The notes: generated from the letters alone by a model not told the origin. Counted from the stretch's first letter, positions 38,491-48,046 are shown. The stretch is DNA of 64,000 bases from Streptomyces atratus (GCF_900119365.1 NZ_FPJO01000001.1:710499-774498), one strand, 5' to 3'. Numbers and translations: made by a program.

Positions 38491-39971
38491 TGCCCGAGCT
38501 CAGTCACCGCCGACGGCAGTTGGTACTGGCGATCTGCTGCATGAGCCTGCTGATCGTCAGTCTCGACAGCACCGTGCTCAACGTCGCCCTGCCCTCCATG
38601 CAGAAGGAGCTGCACGCCACCGTCGCCGGCATGCAGTGGACGATCGACGCCTACACCCTCGTCCTGGCCTCGCTGCTGATGCTCGCGGGCTCCACCGCCG
38701 ACCGGATCGGGCGCCGCAAGGTCTTCAAGACCGGGCTCGTCCTGTTCACCCTCGGTTCGCTGCTCTGCTCCGTGGCGCCGAACCTGGAGTCGCTGGTGGC
38801 GTTCCGGATGGTGCAGGCGGTGGGCGGTTCGATGCTCAACCCCGTCGCGATGTCGATCATCACCAACACCTTCACCGACCCGCGCGAGCGGGCCCGTGCC
38901 ATCGGGGTGTGGGGCGGTGTCGTCGGCATCTCCATGGCGGCGGGCCCGGTGATCGGCGGGCTGCTGGTGGACTCGGTCGGCTGGCGGTCGATCTTCTGGA
39001 TCAATCTGCCGGTCGGTCTCGCCGCGCTCCTGCTCACCTGGCGGTACGTCCCCGAGTCCCGCGCCCCGAAGCCGCGCCGCCCCGACCCGGTGGGGCAGCT
39101 GCTGGTGATCGGGCTGCTCGGTTCGCTGACGTACGCGATCATCGAGGCGCCCTCGGAGGGCTGGGAATCGCCGCTGATCCTGCTGTTCGCCGCGCTCGCC
39201 GGGTGCTCCCTGATCGGGCTGCTGCTGTACGAGCCCCGGCGTGCCGAGCCCCTGATCGATCTGCGGTTCTTCCGCAGCGCCCCGTTCAGCGGGGCCACCG
39301 TCATAGCGGTCTGCGCCTTCGCCGCACTGAGCGGGTTCCTCTTCCTCAACACCCTCTATCTGCAGAACGTGCGCGGGCTGAGCGCGCTGCACGCCGGTCT
39401 GTACATGCTGCCGATGGCGGCCCTGACCTTTGTCTGCGCGCCGCTGTCCGGGCGGCTCGTCGGCAGCCGGGGGCCGCGGCTGCCGCTGCTGGTGGCGGGC
39501 GTGACGATGACGGCGTGCGGGCTGCTGTTCGCCGTGTTCGACGCGGAGACCGACAACGTCCTGCTGTTCACCGGCTATGTGCTGTTCGGTCTCGGCTTCG
39601 GCATGGTGAACGCGCCGATCACCAACACGGCCGTCTCCGGGATGCCGCGCTCGCAGGCCGGGGTGGCGGCCGCGGTCGCCTCGACCAGCCGGCAGATCGG
39701 CGGGACGCTCGGGGTCGCCGTGATCGGCGCGGTGCTGGCGGCGGGGGTCGCCGGGACCGGGTCGCCGCGCGGCGCCGCGTACGCGGCGGCGTTCGTGGAC
39801 GCGAGCACGCCCGCCTGGTGGATCCTCGGCGGGTGCGGGCTGTGCGTCCTGCTGGTGGGGGCGCTGACGAGCGGGCGCTGGGCGCGGGAGACGGCGCGCC
39901 GGACCGCCGAGCGGCTGGAGCCGAAGTCCTCACCGGCCGGGGATCGGACCTCGGCGGGTTCCAGGGCCTGA
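38490..39971 (+). CDS. DHA2-type MFS drug exporter (EmrB/QacA-like)
   Basis: A 493-residue protein with about fourteen hydrophobic segments has the MFS motifs 'LDSTVLNVALPSM' (motif D1), 'GSTADRIGRRKVF' (motif A) and 'GVWGGVVGISMAAGPVIGG' (motif C, antiporter). DHA2 exporters pump cationic or amphipathic drugs against protons. There is no ribosome binding site before ATG 38490, consistent with leaderless translation. It is followed directly by the tail of another transporter of the same class. Confidence 0.92.
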   Translation: MPELSHRRRQLVLAICCMSLLIVSLDSTVLNVALPSMQKELHATVAGMQWTIDAYTLVLASLLMLAGSTADRIGRRKVFKTGLVLFTLGSLLCSVAPNLESLVAFRMVQAVGGSMLNPVAMSIITNTFTDPRERARAIGVWGGVVGISMAAGPVIGGLLVDSVGWRSIFWINLPVGLAALLLTWRYVPESRAPKPRRPDPVGQLLVIGLLGSLTYAIIEAPSEGWESPLILLFAALAGCSLIGLLLYEPRRAEPLIDLRFFRSAPFSGATVIAVCAFAALSGFLFLNTLYLQNVRGLSALHAGLYMLPMAALTFVCAPLSGRLVGSRGPRLPLLVAGVTMTACGLLFAVFDAETDNVLLFTGYVLFGLGFGMVNAPITNTAVSGMPRSQAGVAAAVASTSRQIGGTLGVAVIGAVLAAGVAGTGSPRGAAYAAAFVDASTPAWWILGGCGLCVLLVGALTSGRWARETARRTAERLEPKSSPAGDRTSAGSRA

Positions 39972-39972
39972 A

Positions 39973-40158
39973 GGCGCCGCAGCCGCTGTGCGGTTTCCTC
40001 ACGGGCGCAGCGCCGGGGTCACGCTCGGAACCCTGTTCCTCTCCCTGGTCCCGGGCGCGGGCATGCGGGACGCGTTGGCCGTGCCGCTGCTGGTGCAGCC
40101 GGCCGCGGTGGCGCTGACGACGCTGCTCAGTCTGCGGCTGCCGCGCCGGGTGGCGTGA
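39973..40158 (+). pseudogene. C-terminal remnant of a second MFS transporter
   Basis: In frame 1 from 40015 the sequence reads 'GVTLGTLFLSLVPGAG', 'MRDALAVPLLVQPAAVALTTLLSLRLPRR' (in parts) and stops at TGA 40156. This is the last loop and last membrane helix of a DHA2-type transporter. No start codon or earlier helices are present, since the intact exporter gene ends at 39971. It is probably the residue of a tandem duplication or recombination. The strong terminator right after it may originally have served that lost gene. Confidence 0.65.
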
Positions 40159-40180
40159 GCGCGGGACACGGGGCAAAGGG

Positions 40181-40215
40181 CGTGGGCCCGGATCACGAGG
40201 TGATCCGGGCCCACG
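40181..40215. terminator. Bidirectional terminator
   Basis: A perfect inverted repeat with 16-bp arms starting CGTGGGCCCGG and a 3-base loop, between the transporter remnant (plus) and the DUF6243 gene (minus). Confidence 0.85.
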
Positions 40216-40238
40216 GTCGTACGGGTGTTGAAGAGGCG

Positions 40239-40475
40239 TCAGCTCTGTGCCGGGGCGTCCTGCTCGGGCGCGTCCGCGGCACCGTCCGCCGGGGCCGCCT
40301 CGGAGGCGGTGCCGGACTGCGCACGCTCGCGCATCTTGCGCAGCAGCTCCTGCTTCTGGTCGGCGGCCGCCTTGCGGTCGGTGGTGCGGGCAGCGCCCAC
40401 GCCCTGCTGATCGGCGCGGGACAGCTTCTTGCGCTGTCCGCCCACACCGAGAAGGTTGTTACGGCTCTTGGCCAC
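40239..40475 (-). CDS. DUF6243 family small protein
   Basis: A 78-residue basic-then-acidic protein starts at GTG 40475 after GGGAG. 'KSRNNLLGVGGQRKKLSRADQQG' (in parts) is the conserved core of DUF6243, a family found widely in Streptomyces. The rest is a helical stretch ('AAADQKQELLRKMRERA') and an Ala/Glu/Asp-rich tail. The function is unknown. It stands alone between terminators. Confidence 0.8.
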   Translation of the reverse strand: MAKSRNNLLGVGGQRKKLSRADQQGVGAARTTDRKAAADQKQELLRKMRERAQSGTASEAAPADGAADAPEQDAPAQS

Positions 40476-40674
40476 GGCGTTCTCCCGTTCGTAGTGCGAA
40501 GTGAGGTCTGAATCGACCTGGATCGGTCCGGTGGGCGGCGGGTGGTCGGACCCGCCGCGCGCTCACTCGTAGATCTGGAAGAACGAATACATGCCGGAAC
40601 CGTACCCCGGCCCGGTCGGCCCCCGCACCCGCTTTTGGGTCCGGACCCCGCACCCGGGTGCCCGGCGTGCGACA

Positions 40675-40715
40675 AAGCCCCCTGGAATTCGCCCCGCACG
40701 GGGAACCGGGGGCTT
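40675..40715 (-). terminator. Terminator after glyS
   Basis: Outer stem AAGCCCCC / GGGGGCTT with an inner CCCC/GGGG stem, followed on the minus strand by TTTGTCGC. It lies 20 bases after the glyS stop. Confidence 0.75.
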
Positions 40716-40734
40716 CGTCAGCGCGAGCGATACG

Positions 40735-42117
40735 TCAGCAGCCCAGCAGACGGGCGCCGAGGTAGGCCTGGATCTGGTCCAGGGAGACGCGCTCCTGCTT
40801 CATGGTGTCGCGCTCGCGCACGGTCACCGCGTTGTCGTCGAGGGTGTCGAAGTCGACGGTGACGCAGAAGGGCGTACCGATCTCGTCCTGACGGCGGTAG
40901 CGGCGGCCGATGGCGCCCGCGTCGTCGAACTCGATGTTCCAGTTCTTCCGCAGGTCGGCCGCGAGGCCCTTGGCCTTCGGCGACAGCTGCGGGTTGCGGG
41001 ACAGCGGCAGGACGGCGACCTTGACCGGCGCGAGACGCGGGTCGAGCCGCATCACGGTGCGCTTCTCCATGACGCCCTTGGCGTTGGGCGCCTCGTCCTC
41101 GATGTAGGCGTCGAGGAGGAAGGCGAGCATCGCCCGGCCGACACCGGCCGCCGGCTCGATGACGTACGGGGTCCAGCGCTCGCCGGCCTCCTGGTCGTAG
41201 TACGCCAGGTCGGAGCCGGACGCCTTGGAGTGCGCCTTGAGGTCGTAGTCCGTGCGGTTGGCGACGCCCTCCAGCTCACCCCACTCGCTGCCGCCGAAGC
41301 GGAAGCGGTACTCGATGTCGGCGGTGCGCTTGGAGTAGTGGGAGAGCTTCTCCTTCGGGTGCTCGTACCAGCGCATGTTCTCCTCGCGCATGCCGAGGTC
41401 CGTGTACCAGTTCCAGCGCTGGTCCATCCAGTACTGCTGCCACTCCTCGTCCTCGCCCGGCTTGACGAAGAACTCCATCTCCATCTGCTCGAACTCGCGG
41501 GTGCGGAAGATGAAGTTGCCCGGAGTGATCTCGTTCCGGAAGGACTTGCCCATCTGGGCGATGCCGAACGGCGGCTTCTTGCGCGAGGTCTGCTGCACCT
41601 GGCCGAAGTTGGTGAAGATGCCCTGGGCGGTCTCGGGGCGCAGGTAGGCGACCGAGCCGGAGTCCTGGGTCGGGCCGAGGTGGGTGGAGAGCAGACCCGA
41701 GAACTGCCTGGGCTCGGTGAAGGTGCCCTTGTTGCCGCAATTGGGGCAGTTGAGCTCGGCCAGGCCGTTCGCGGGCGCGTGGCCGTGCTTCTCCTCGTAC
41801 GCCTCCTCCAGGTGGTCGGCGCGGAAGCGCTTGTGGCAGGAGGTGCACTCGGTCAGCGGGTCGGTGAACGTGGCGACGTGACCGGAGGCGACCCAGACCT
41901 CGGGGGCGAGGATGACCGACGAGTCGATACCGACCACGTCCTCGCGCGAGGTGACCATGTAGCGCCACCACTGGCGCTTGAGGTTCTCCTTCATCTCGAC
42001 ACCCAGCGGCCCGTAGTCCCAGGCGGCGCGCTGACCGCCGTAGATCTCACTGCACGGGTAGACGAAGCCACGGCGCTTGCTCAGGCTGACGATGGAGTCG
42101 ATCTTGTCGGCGGCCAC
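40735..42117 (-). CDS. glyS: Glycyl-tRNA synthetase (alpha2, class II)
   Basis: A 460-residue enzyme charges tRNA-Gly. It starts at GTG 42117 after GAAGAGAG. Motif 1 region '[19 protein letters not shown]' (in parts), a Cys4 zinc insertion ('CTSCHKRF', 'CPNCGNKG'), motif 2 '[26 protein letters not shown]' (in parts) and the C-terminal anticodon-binding domain ('[12 protein letters not shown]') are all present. This is the dimeric eukaryote-like form used by actinobacteria. Divergent from znuA. Confidence 0.96.
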   Translation of the reverse strand: MAADKIDSIVSLSKRRGFVYPCSEIYGGQRAAWDYGPLGVEMKENLKRQWWRYMVTSREDVVGIDSSVILAPEVWVASGHVATFTDPLTECTSCHKRFRADHLEEAYEEKHGHAPANGLAELNCPNCGNKGTFTEPRQFSGLLSTHLGPTQDSGSVAYLRPETAQGIFTNFGQVQQTSRKKPPFGIAQMGKSFRNEITPGNFIFRTREFEQMEMEFFVKPGEDEEWQQYWMDQRWNWYTDLGMREENMRWYEHPKEKLSHYSKRTADIEYRFRFGGSEWGELEGVANRTDYDLKAHSKASGSDLAYYDQEAGERWTPYVIEPAAGVGRAMLAFLLDAYIEDEAPNAKGVMEKRTVMRLDPRLAPVKVAVLPLSRNPQLSPKAKGLAADLRKNWNIEFDDAGAIGRRYRRQDEIGTPFCVTVDFDTLDDNAVTVRERDTMKQERVSLDQIQAYLGARLLGC

Positions 42118-42281
42118 GGTGCTCTCTTCATTGCGACGAAATGGGACAGGGGTGGCGCGAAGCGCCTCGATGGGGGAGGTCGGGAGACGGGCGGGCGAAT
42201 GCCTCAGATTACCGGCGGGCACGGCCCCTGGATCAAATCGGTATCGGCACGGTCGGCCACGAAGTCATCTCATAAGCCTTG

Positions 42282-42319
42282 TTGACAATCGTTTCCAGTT
42301 TTGTTGAAAATGACTGTCA
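42282..42319 (+). promoter_or_regulatory. znuA promoter with two Zur boxes
   Basis: A perfect -35 TTGACA (42282-42287), an 18-base spacer and -10 GAAAAT (42306-42311) put the start of transcription at about 42318-42319, the A of the znuA ATG. Two 7-1-7 Fur-family boxes overlap it: TGACAAT-C-GTTTCCA (42283-42297) and TGAAAAT-G-ACTGTCA (42305-42319), 22 bases apart, so they lie on the same face of the helix. Zur with zinc bound would block the polymerase. Confidence 0.7.
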
Positions 42320-43272
42320 TGAACGTAAGCCGCCTCATACCCACCGCCGCCGTCGCCGGAGCAGTCGTCCTCGGCCTCACCGCCCTCACCGCCTGCTCCT
42401 CCACCGACGCCGCGGACCGCAAGAACGGCGACAAGCTGGACGTGGTGGCCTCGTTCTATCCGATGCAGTTCCTGGCCGAGCAGATAGGCGGGAAGCACGT
42501 CTCCGTCACCACGCTGACCAAGCCGGGCCAGGAGCCGCACGACCTGGAGCTCAGCCCGCGGCAGATCGGCGGGCTCACCGACGCCGGCTTCGTCCTGTAT
42601 CTCAAGGGCATCCAGCCCGCCGTGGACGACGCCATCGCGCAGTCCGGCGCGAAGAACGTCACCGACGCCGCGAAGCTCACCACGCTGGAGGACCACGGCA
42701 CCGAGACCGGCGCCGACGAGCACGGCCACGAGCACCACGGCGACGAGGCCGGGGCCGACCCGCACATCTGGCTGGACCCGGTGAAGTATGCCGAGGTCGC
42801 CAAGGGCGTGGGCGCGTCAATGGAGAAGGCCGACCCCGACCACGCCGCGGACTACCGCAAGAACACGGACGCGCTGGTCACCAAGCTCGACGGTCTGAAC
42901 ACGGCGTACGTGAACGGGCTGAAGAACACCTCCACCAAGACGTTCATCACCACCCACTCCGCCTTCGGGTACCTCGCCGAGCGCTACGGCCTCACCCAGG
43001 AGGGCATCGCCGGCGTCGACCCCGAGGCCGAGCCCAGCCCCGCCCGGATCAGCGAGATCCACACCATCGCGGAGCGGGAGAAGGCCACCACCGTATTCTT
43101 CGAGACGCTCGCCAGCGACAGGACCGCGAAGACCGTCGCCAAGGACACCGGCCTGAAGACCGATGTCCTGGACCCGCTCGAAGGAATCACGCCCAAGTCC
43201 AAGGGCGGCGACTACATCGAGGTCATGCGGTCCAACCTCGCCGCCCTGCAGAAGGCGCTCGGCGCGAAGTGA
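42319..43272 (+). CDS. znuA: Zinc ABC transporter substrate-binding lipoprotein
   Basis: A 317-residue cluster 9 solute-binding protein. Its lipoprotein signal has the lipobox 'LTAC' near residue 25. The zinc-binding His are in 'EPHDLELSP', 'DPHIWLDP' and 'THSAFGYLAERYG', and a His/Asp/Glu-rich loop ('DEHGHEHHGDE') lies between, the hallmark of ZnuA over manganese binders. ATG 42319 is chosen because the predicted transcript is leaderless at that base; ATG 42310 is possible. First gene of znuACB, controlled by Zur. Confidence 0.93.
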   Translation: MNVSRLIPTAAVAGAVVLGLTALTACSSTDAADRKNGDKLDVVASFYPMQFLAEQIGGKHVSVTTLTKPGQEPHDLELSPRQIGGLTDAGFVLYLKGIQPAVDDAIAQSGAKNVTDAAKLTTLEDHGTETGADEHGHEHHGDEAGADPHIWLDPVKYAEVAKGVGASMEKADPDHAADYRKNTDALVTKLDGLNTAYVNGLKNTSTKTFITTHSAFGYLAERYGLTQEGIAGVDPEAEPSPARISEIHTIAEREKATTVFFETLASDRTAKTVAKDTGLKTDVLDPLEGITPKSKGGDYIEVMRSNLAALQKALGAK

Positions 43273-43310
43273 CCCCCGCAACCCCCGCCACAGCAGCATC
43301 GGAGGCGCAC

Positions 43311-44093
43311 ATGCCCGAGACCGGGAGCACCACGACCGACCCCGTGATAGCCCTGCGGGGCGCCACGGCCACGCTCGGCGCGCGTCCGGTGCTGCGCGGC
43401 ATCGACCTGACCGTCCACCGCGGCGAGGTCGCCGCCCTGCTCGGCGCCAACGGCTCGGGCAAGTCGACCGCCGTACGCTCCGTCATCGGGCAGGTCCCGC
43501 TCACCGGCGGCTCCGTCGCGCTGTTCGGCACCCCGCTGCGCCGATTCCGCAGCTGGGCGCGGATCGGCTATGTGCCGCAGCGCACCACGGCGGCCGGCGG
43601 CGTCCCCGCCACGATCCGCGAGGTCGTCACCTCCGGGCGGCTGTCCCGCACCAGGCTGGGCCTGCTCCGCAAGGCCGACCGGGCCGCCGTCGACCGGGCC
43701 ATCGAGCTCGTCGGCCTCGCCGACCGCGCCAAGGACTCGGTGGACGCGCTCTCCGGCGGACAGCACCAGCGGGTGCTGATCGCCCGCGCGCTGGCCGCCG
43801 AACCCGAGCTGCTGATCATGGACGAGCCGATGGCCGGCGTCGACCTGGCCAGCCAGGAGATCCTCGCCACGACCCTGCGTGAGCAGGTCGCGGCCGGCAC
43901 CACGGTGCTGCTGGTGCTGCACGAGCTCGGCCCGCTGGAGCCGCTGATCGACCGCGCGATCGTGCTGCGCGACGGCTGTGTGATGCACGACGGGCCGCCG
44001 CCGAAGGCGCTGGGCCAGCACGCCCTGCCCGGACACGACCATGTACACCCCCACGCGGCCTCCGAGCCCGTCCGGACGGGACTGCTGAGCTGA
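43311..44093 (+). CDS. znuC: Zinc ABC transporter ATP-binding protein
   Basis: A 260-residue ATPase starts at ATG 43311 after GGAGG. It has Walker A 'GANGSGKST', Q-loop 'GYVPQR', signature 'LSGGQ', Walker B 'LLIMDEP' and the switch His in 'LVLHELGPLE'. The C-terminus is His-rich ('GQHALPGHDHVHPHA'), which may bind zinc. It powers uptake through ZnuB and is separated from znuB by 2 bases. Confidence 0.94.
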   Translation: MPETGSTTTDPVIALRGATATLGARPVLRGIDLTVHRGEVAALLGANGSGKSTAVRSVIGQVPLTGGSVALFGTPLRRFRSWARIGYVPQRTTAAGGVPATIREVVTSGRLSRTRLGLLRKADRAAVDRAIELVGLADRAKDSVDALSGGQHQRVLIARALAAEPELLIMDEPMAGVDLASQEILATTLREQVAAGTTVLLVLHELGPLEPLIDRAIVLRDGCVMHDGPPPKALGQHALPGHDHVHPHAASEPVRTGLLS

Positions 44094-44095
44094 TC

Positions 44096-44989
44096 ATGGA
44101 ATTCCTCAACCCTCCCTTCATGCAGCGGGCCCTGCTCGCCGCCGTGCTCGTCGGCGTCATCGCCCCCGCCGTCGGCATCTACCTCGTCCAGCGCCGCCAG
44201 GCCCTGATGGGCGACGGCATCGGCCATATCGCGATGACCGGCGTCGGGCTCGGCTTCCTGCTCTCCACCAGCCCGGTCTGGATGGCCACCGCGGTCGCCG
44301 TCGCCGGTGCCGTCGTGATGGAGCTGATCCGCTGGTACGGACGCGCCCGCGGCGACATCGCGCTGGCCATGCTGTTCTACGGCGGCATGGCGGGCGGTGT
44401 GCTGCTGATCAACCTCTCCGACACCGGCTCCAACGCCAACCTCACCTCGTACCTCTTCGGCTCGCTGTCCACGGTCTCCTCCGAGGACATCGTCTCGATC
44501 TGCCTGCTGGCGGCCTTCGTGCTGCTGGTGACGCTGGGGCTGCGCCGCCAGCTCTTCGCGGTCAGCCAGGACGAGGAGTTCGCCCGGGTCACCGGACTGC
44601 CGGTGCGCGCGCTGAATCTGCTGGTCGCCGTCACCGCGGCGGTGACCGTCACCGTCGCGATGCGGGTCGTCGGGCTGCTGCTGGTCAGTGCGCTGATGGT
44701 GGTGCCGGTCGCGGCCGCGCAGCAGATCTCCAGGTCCTTCCGGGTGACGTTCGTGCTGTCGGTCGTCATCGGCACGGCGGTGACCCTGGCCGGCACCGTG
44801 ACCTCGTACTACCAGGACATCCCGCCCGGCGCGACGATCGTTCTGCTGGCCATCGCGGTCTTCGTCGCGCTGACGCTGCTGGCGACCCCGCTGGCCAGAA
44901 GCCGCGCCCGACGGAGCGAAGCGGCGTCCGAGGAGTGCACCCTGGAGGTACCGGCCTCCCGTCCGGCCCCGGACGAACTCCGGGTTTGA
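44096..44989 (+). CDS. znuB: Zinc ABC transporter permease
   Basis: A 297-residue ABC-3 family permease has about eight membrane helices. 'ALMGDGIGHIAMTGVGLGFLL' (in parts) and 'DEEFARVTGLPVRALNLLVAV' (in parts, the ATPase coupling loop) are family signatures. It imports zinc with ZnuA and ZnuC. Start ATG 44096 is almost continuous with the znuC stop. The zur gene follows after 65 bases. Confidence 0.94.
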   Translation: MEFLNPPFMQRALLAAVLVGVIAPAVGIYLVQRRQALMGDGIGHIAMTGVGLGFLLSTSPVWMATAVAVAGAVVMELIRWYGRARGDIALAMLFYGGMAGGVLLINLSDTGSNANLTSYLFGSLSTVSSEDIVSICLLAAFVLLVTLGLRRQLFAVSQDEEFARVTGLPVRALNLLVAVTAAVTVTVAMRVVGLLLVSALMVVPVAAAQQISRSFRVTFVLSVVIGTAVTLAGTVTSYYQDIPPGATIVLLAIAVFVALTLLATPLARSRARRSEAASEECTLEVPASRPAPDELRV

Positions 44990-45054
44990 CCGTGGCGCCG
45001 GGACGGGCTGGCACAATGGCCCGACACAGGTACGGGCGACACGAGGAGGCTGCT

Positions 45055-45489
45055 GTGGCGACGGCGCCGATCAGTGGAACGAACGCGGCCCCGGTACGCG
45101 GCCGCTCGACCCGGCAGCGGGCGGCGGTGGCGGCGGCGCTCGACGAGGTGGACGAGTTCCGCAGCGCCCAGGAGCTGCACGATGTGCTCAAGCACCGCGG
45201 CGACTCGGTCGGGCTGACCACCGTCTACCGCACCCTCCAGTCCCTCGCCGACGCCGGCGAGGTCGACGTGCTGCGCACCACGGACGGCGAGTCCGTGTAC
45301 CGGCGCTGCTCGACCGGGGACCACCATCACCACCTGGTGTGCCGGATGTGCGGCAAGGCCGTGGAGGTCGAGGGCCCCGCGGTGGAGCAGTGGGCGGAGA
45401 CCATCGCCGCCCAGCACGGCTATGTGAACGTGGCCCACACGGTGGAGATCTTCGGTACCTGCGCGGAGTGCGCACAAGCGAAGAAGTGA
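45055..45489 (+). CDS. zur: Zinc uptake regulator Zur (Fur family)
   Basis: A 144-residue Fur-family repressor starts at GTG 45055 after GAGGAGG. Winged helix 'RQRAAVAAALDEV', 'SVGLTTVYRTLQSLADAGEVD' (in parts). Metal sites: 'HHHHLVCRMCGK' and 'CAECAQ' form the structural Cys4 zinc site, with regulatory His/Glu residues in between. Its place after znuACB and the Fur-type boxes at znuA identify it as Zur rather than Fur. Confidence 0.93.
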   Translation: MATAPISGTNAAPVRGRSTRQRAAVAAALDEVDEFRSAQELHDVLKHRGDSVGLTTVYRTLQSLADAGEVDVLRTTDGESVYRRCSTGDHHHHLVCRMCGKAVEVEGPAVEQWAETIAAQHGYVNVAHTVEIFGTCAECAQAKK

Positions 45490-45491
45490 CG

Positions 45492-45552
45492 GTCCGGGGG
45501 CGCCGCCCCCGGACGAGGGGGGTCCGGGGCGCCGCCCCCGGCCCCCCCTCGC
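45492..45552. terminator. Tandem hairpins between convergent zur and uppS
   Basis: A perfect 11-1-11 hairpin (45492-45514, GTCCGGGGGCG arm) is followed by a second, very similar but imperfect GC-rich hairpin (about 45520-45552). Both share GGGGCGCCGCCCC cores and look duplicated. Confidence 0.7.
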
Positions 45553-46374
45553 TCAGCCCTTCGGCTCCCGCTCCGCCTCCATCGCACCGCCGAAGCGCCG
45601 GTCCCGCTGGGCGTACTCCAGGCAGGCCCGCCACAGGTCGCGGCGGTCGAAGTCCGGCCAGAGCACGTCCTGGAAGACCATCTCGGCGTAGGCGCTCTGC
45701 CAGATCAGATAGTTGGACGTGCGCTGCTCCCCGCTGGGGCGGACGAAGAGGTCGACGTCCGGCATGTCCGGGTAGTAGATGTACTTCGCGAAGGTCTTCT
45801 CGTTGACCTTCGACGGGTCCAGCTTCCCGGCCGCCACGTCCTGCGCGATGCGCTGCGCGGCGTCGGCGATCTCGGCCCGACCGCCGTAGTTGACGCAGAA
45901 GTACAGCGTCATCCTGTCGTTGTCCTTGGTCTGCTCCTGGGCGACCTGGAGCTCCTGGACCACGGACTTCCACAGCTTGGGCATGCGGCCCACCCAGCGG
46001 ATGCGGATGCCCAGCTCGTCCATCTCGTCACGGCGGCGGCGGATGACGTCCCGGTTGAAGTTCATCAGGAACTTCACCTCCTCCGGGGACCGCTTCCAGT
46101 TCTCGGTGGAGAACGCGTACAGCGAAAGGTTCTTGACGCCCATCTCGATGCAGCCCTTGAGCACGTCCATGACGACGCCCTCGCCGACCTTGTGGCCCTC
46201 GGTGCGCGGGAGGCCGCGCTCCTTGGCCCAGCGGCCGTTGCCGTCCATCACGACGGCCACGTGCTTGGGCACCAGCTCGCCGGGAATCTTCGGGGGCGTG
46301 GCACCGGAGGGGTGCGGCTCCGGGGTCTTGTAGTCGCGCCGGTTACGGCCGCCGAGCATCCCGCGTACTACCAT
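45553..46374 (-). CDS. uppS: Isoprenyl transferase (undecaprenyl diphosphate synthase type)
   Basis: A 273-residue cis-prenyltransferase makes the long-chain polyprenyl diphosphate carrier for cell-wall synthesis. '[27 protein letters not shown]' (in parts; catalytic Asp in MDGNGRW), '[10 protein letters not shown]' and the C-terminal '[24 protein letters not shown]' (in parts) are the five conserved regions. Start ATG 46374. The recO gene ends 35 bases upstream, and this order is common in actinomycetes. Confidence 0.94.
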   Translation of the reverse strand: MVVRGMLGGRNRRDYKTPEPHPSGATPPKIPGELVPKHVAVVMDGNGRWAKERGLPRTEGHKVGEGVVMDVLKGCIEMGVKNLSLYAFSTENWKRSPEEVKFLMNFNRDVIRRRRDEMDELGIRIRWVGRMPKLWKSVVQELQVAQEQTKDNDRMTLYFCVNYGGRAEIADAAQRIAQDVAAGKLDPSKVNEKTFAKYIYYPDMPDVDLFVRPSGEQRTSNYLIWQSAYAEMVFQDVLWPDFDRRDLWRACLEYAQRDRRFGGAMEAEREPKG

Positions 46375-46409
46375 GAACTGTCTCGCTCCCTGTGCCTGAT
46401 CTGCCTGAA

Positions 46410-47156
46410 TCACTTCTCTACGTACCGCAGTGAGCGCAGCCCGCGCTCCAGGTGCCAGTGCAGATAGGCGGACACCAGTCCGCTCCCCTCCCTGACATGA
46501 CGCGCCTCGCACGCGTCCGCCGTCTCCCAGTCACCGCTGAGCAGCGCGCTCAGCAGGGTGACGGCCTCAGCCGAGGGTACGACGCTGCCGGGCACCCGGC
46601 AGTCGCCGCATATGACACCGCCCGCCGCGACGGAGAAGAACCGGTTCGGTCCGGGCATTCCGCACTTGGCGCAGTCCTCGAAGCTGGGTGCGTAGCCGTT
46701 GACGGCGAGCGAGCGCAGCAGGAACGCGTCGAGGATGAGGTGCGGCTCGTGTTCGCCGCGGGCGAGGGTGCGCAGCCCGCCGACGAGCAGCAGGTACTGC
46801 TGGACCGCGGGCTCGCCCTCGTGGTCGGTGAACCGCTCGGCGGTCTCCAGCATCGCGGTGCCCGCGGTGTAGCGGGCGTAGTCGGTGACGATGCCGCCGC
46901 CGTACGGGGCGATCGTCTCGCTCTGGGTGCAGAGCGGCAGTCCGCGGCCGATCAGTTCGCTGCCGCGGGCGAAGAACTGCACGTCGACGTGGGAGAAGGG
47001 TTCCAGCCGCGCCCCGAACTTGGACTTCGTGCGCCGCACCCCGCGCGCGACGGCGCGGACCCGGCCGTGGCCTCGGGTCAGGATCGTGATGATCCGGTCG
47101 GCCTCGCCCAGCTTCTGCGTGCGCAGCACCACGCCGTCGTCCCGGAACAAGCTCAT
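46410..47156 (-). CDS. recO: DNA repair protein RecO
   Basis: A 248-residue RecO helps load RecA in RecF-pathway repair. The N-terminal OB fold begins '[21 protein letters not shown]' (in parts). The C-terminal helical part has a zinc site, 'CAKCG' and 'CGDCR'. Length and start (ATG 47156) are normal. Confidence 0.95.
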   Translation of the reverse strand: MSLFRDDGVVLRTQKLGEADRIITILTRGHGRVRAVARGVRRTKSKFGARLEPFSHVDVQFFARGSELIGRGLPLCTQSETIAPYGGGIVTDYARYTAGTAMLETAERFTDHEGEPAVQQYLLLVGGLRTLARGEHEPHLILDAFLLRSLAVNGYAPSFEDCAKCGMPGPNRFFSVAAGGVICGDCRVPGSVVPSAEAVTLLSALLSGDWETADACEARHVREGSGLVSAYLHWHLERGLRSLRYVEK

Positions 47157-47203
47157 ACGACCATTGTCCGGTACGGAGCCGGCTCACCGGTCCCCCGGGG
47201 CGG

Positions 47204-47908
47204 TCAGGAGGGGGTGCGCGCCGCCTCGGCGAGCAGCCGGGCCGTGTCCTGGGCGCAGAGCTGCAGCGCACCGCCGACCGTGGTCAGCACCTCGCGCTCC
47301 GCCTGTCCGTACGGGCCGTCGGCGAGCGCGATCCGGGCGCCCTGGAGGAGAATCGATTCGCGTCCGGCGGGGGCCAGATGCGGGGCGAGCGGCTCCAGCG
47401 CCTCGTGCAGTTCGATGGCGAGGGCCGCTCCGCAGGCCTCGGCCGCGGGGTCGAAGGCGGAGCCGTTGCCGGTGTCGGCGGCGAGCACCTCGACGACGGT
47501 GCAGAGCTGTTCCTCGGTGCAGTCGTCGAATCCGGCGCCGCGCACGATGGCGGCCGCGGTCTCCAGCACCGTACGGGAGGTGGTGCCGCCCGCCGCGAGG
47601 ACGCCGAGCGTGACGGTGTGGACGGCGTCCCGGAGCATGGCGGAGAGCCGGGTGGTGGTGGGGTGGTCGAGCGCGTCGGTGCCGAAGTGCTCGCGGCAGG
47701 CGGCGCATTCGACGACCGGGCCCACCGCGCCGCGCGCCAGCATCGGCACGCCGAGCACCGCGAAGCGCCGACGGCCGGTGAGCCGGCGGTAGTTGCGGTC
47801 GCCGCCGCAGCCGGGGCAGAAGAACTCGCCGTCGCCCACGGGGTCCCAGATGGTGCGGATGCCGCAGATACGCAGCTTCATGGCGCGTTGTACCAGGGCT
47901 GACCGCAC
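47204..47908 (-). CDS. TerB-like protein with zinc-ribbon motifs
   Basis: A protein of about 234 residues starts at GTG 47908, seven bases after GGAGGT; ATG 47881 also has family similarity ('MKLRICGIRTIWDPVGDGEFFC', in parts). Cys pairs 'CPGCGGDRNY' and 'CAACREHFG' suggest a zinc ribbon. The C-terminal half is a helical TerB-like domain ('ILLQGARIALADGPYGQAEREVL', in parts). TerB-domain proteins are associated with tellurite resistance and stress, but the function here is unknown. Confidence 0.8.
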   Translation of the reverse strand: MRSALVQRAMKLRICGIRTIWDPVGDGEFFCPGCGGDRNYRRLTGRRRFAVLGVPMLARGAVGPVVECAACREHFGTDALDHPTTTRLSAMLRDAVHTVTLGVLAAGGTTSRTVLETAAAIVRGAGFDDCTEEQLCTVVEVLAADTGNGSAFDPAAEACGAALAIELHEALEPLAPHLAPAGRESILLQGARIALADGPYGQAEREVLTTVGGALQLCAQDTARLLAEAARTPS

Positions 47909-48046
47909 GTCGCACACCTCCGTAACTCCCCCGTAGCCCCAAGGGCACGGGAGGTGCCACCTCCGGCAACATTGCCGTGTGGACGTGATGTTAACCACAG
48001 TCGTGATGTGGCGTCAGCACCTCGCTCGTCACAACCCTCCGGAGAT

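Noticed and set aside
38486..40117. 543-codon frame overlapping the DHA2 exporter
   Set aside because: Same strand but different frame, Arg/Gly-rich shadow; only the last 40 codons of another frame show transporter similarity.
45012..45017. -10 box CACAAT for a separate zur promoter
   Set aside because: Its distance from the TTGACC at the znuB stop is 20 bases, too long for a confident call; zur is probably read from znuA as well.
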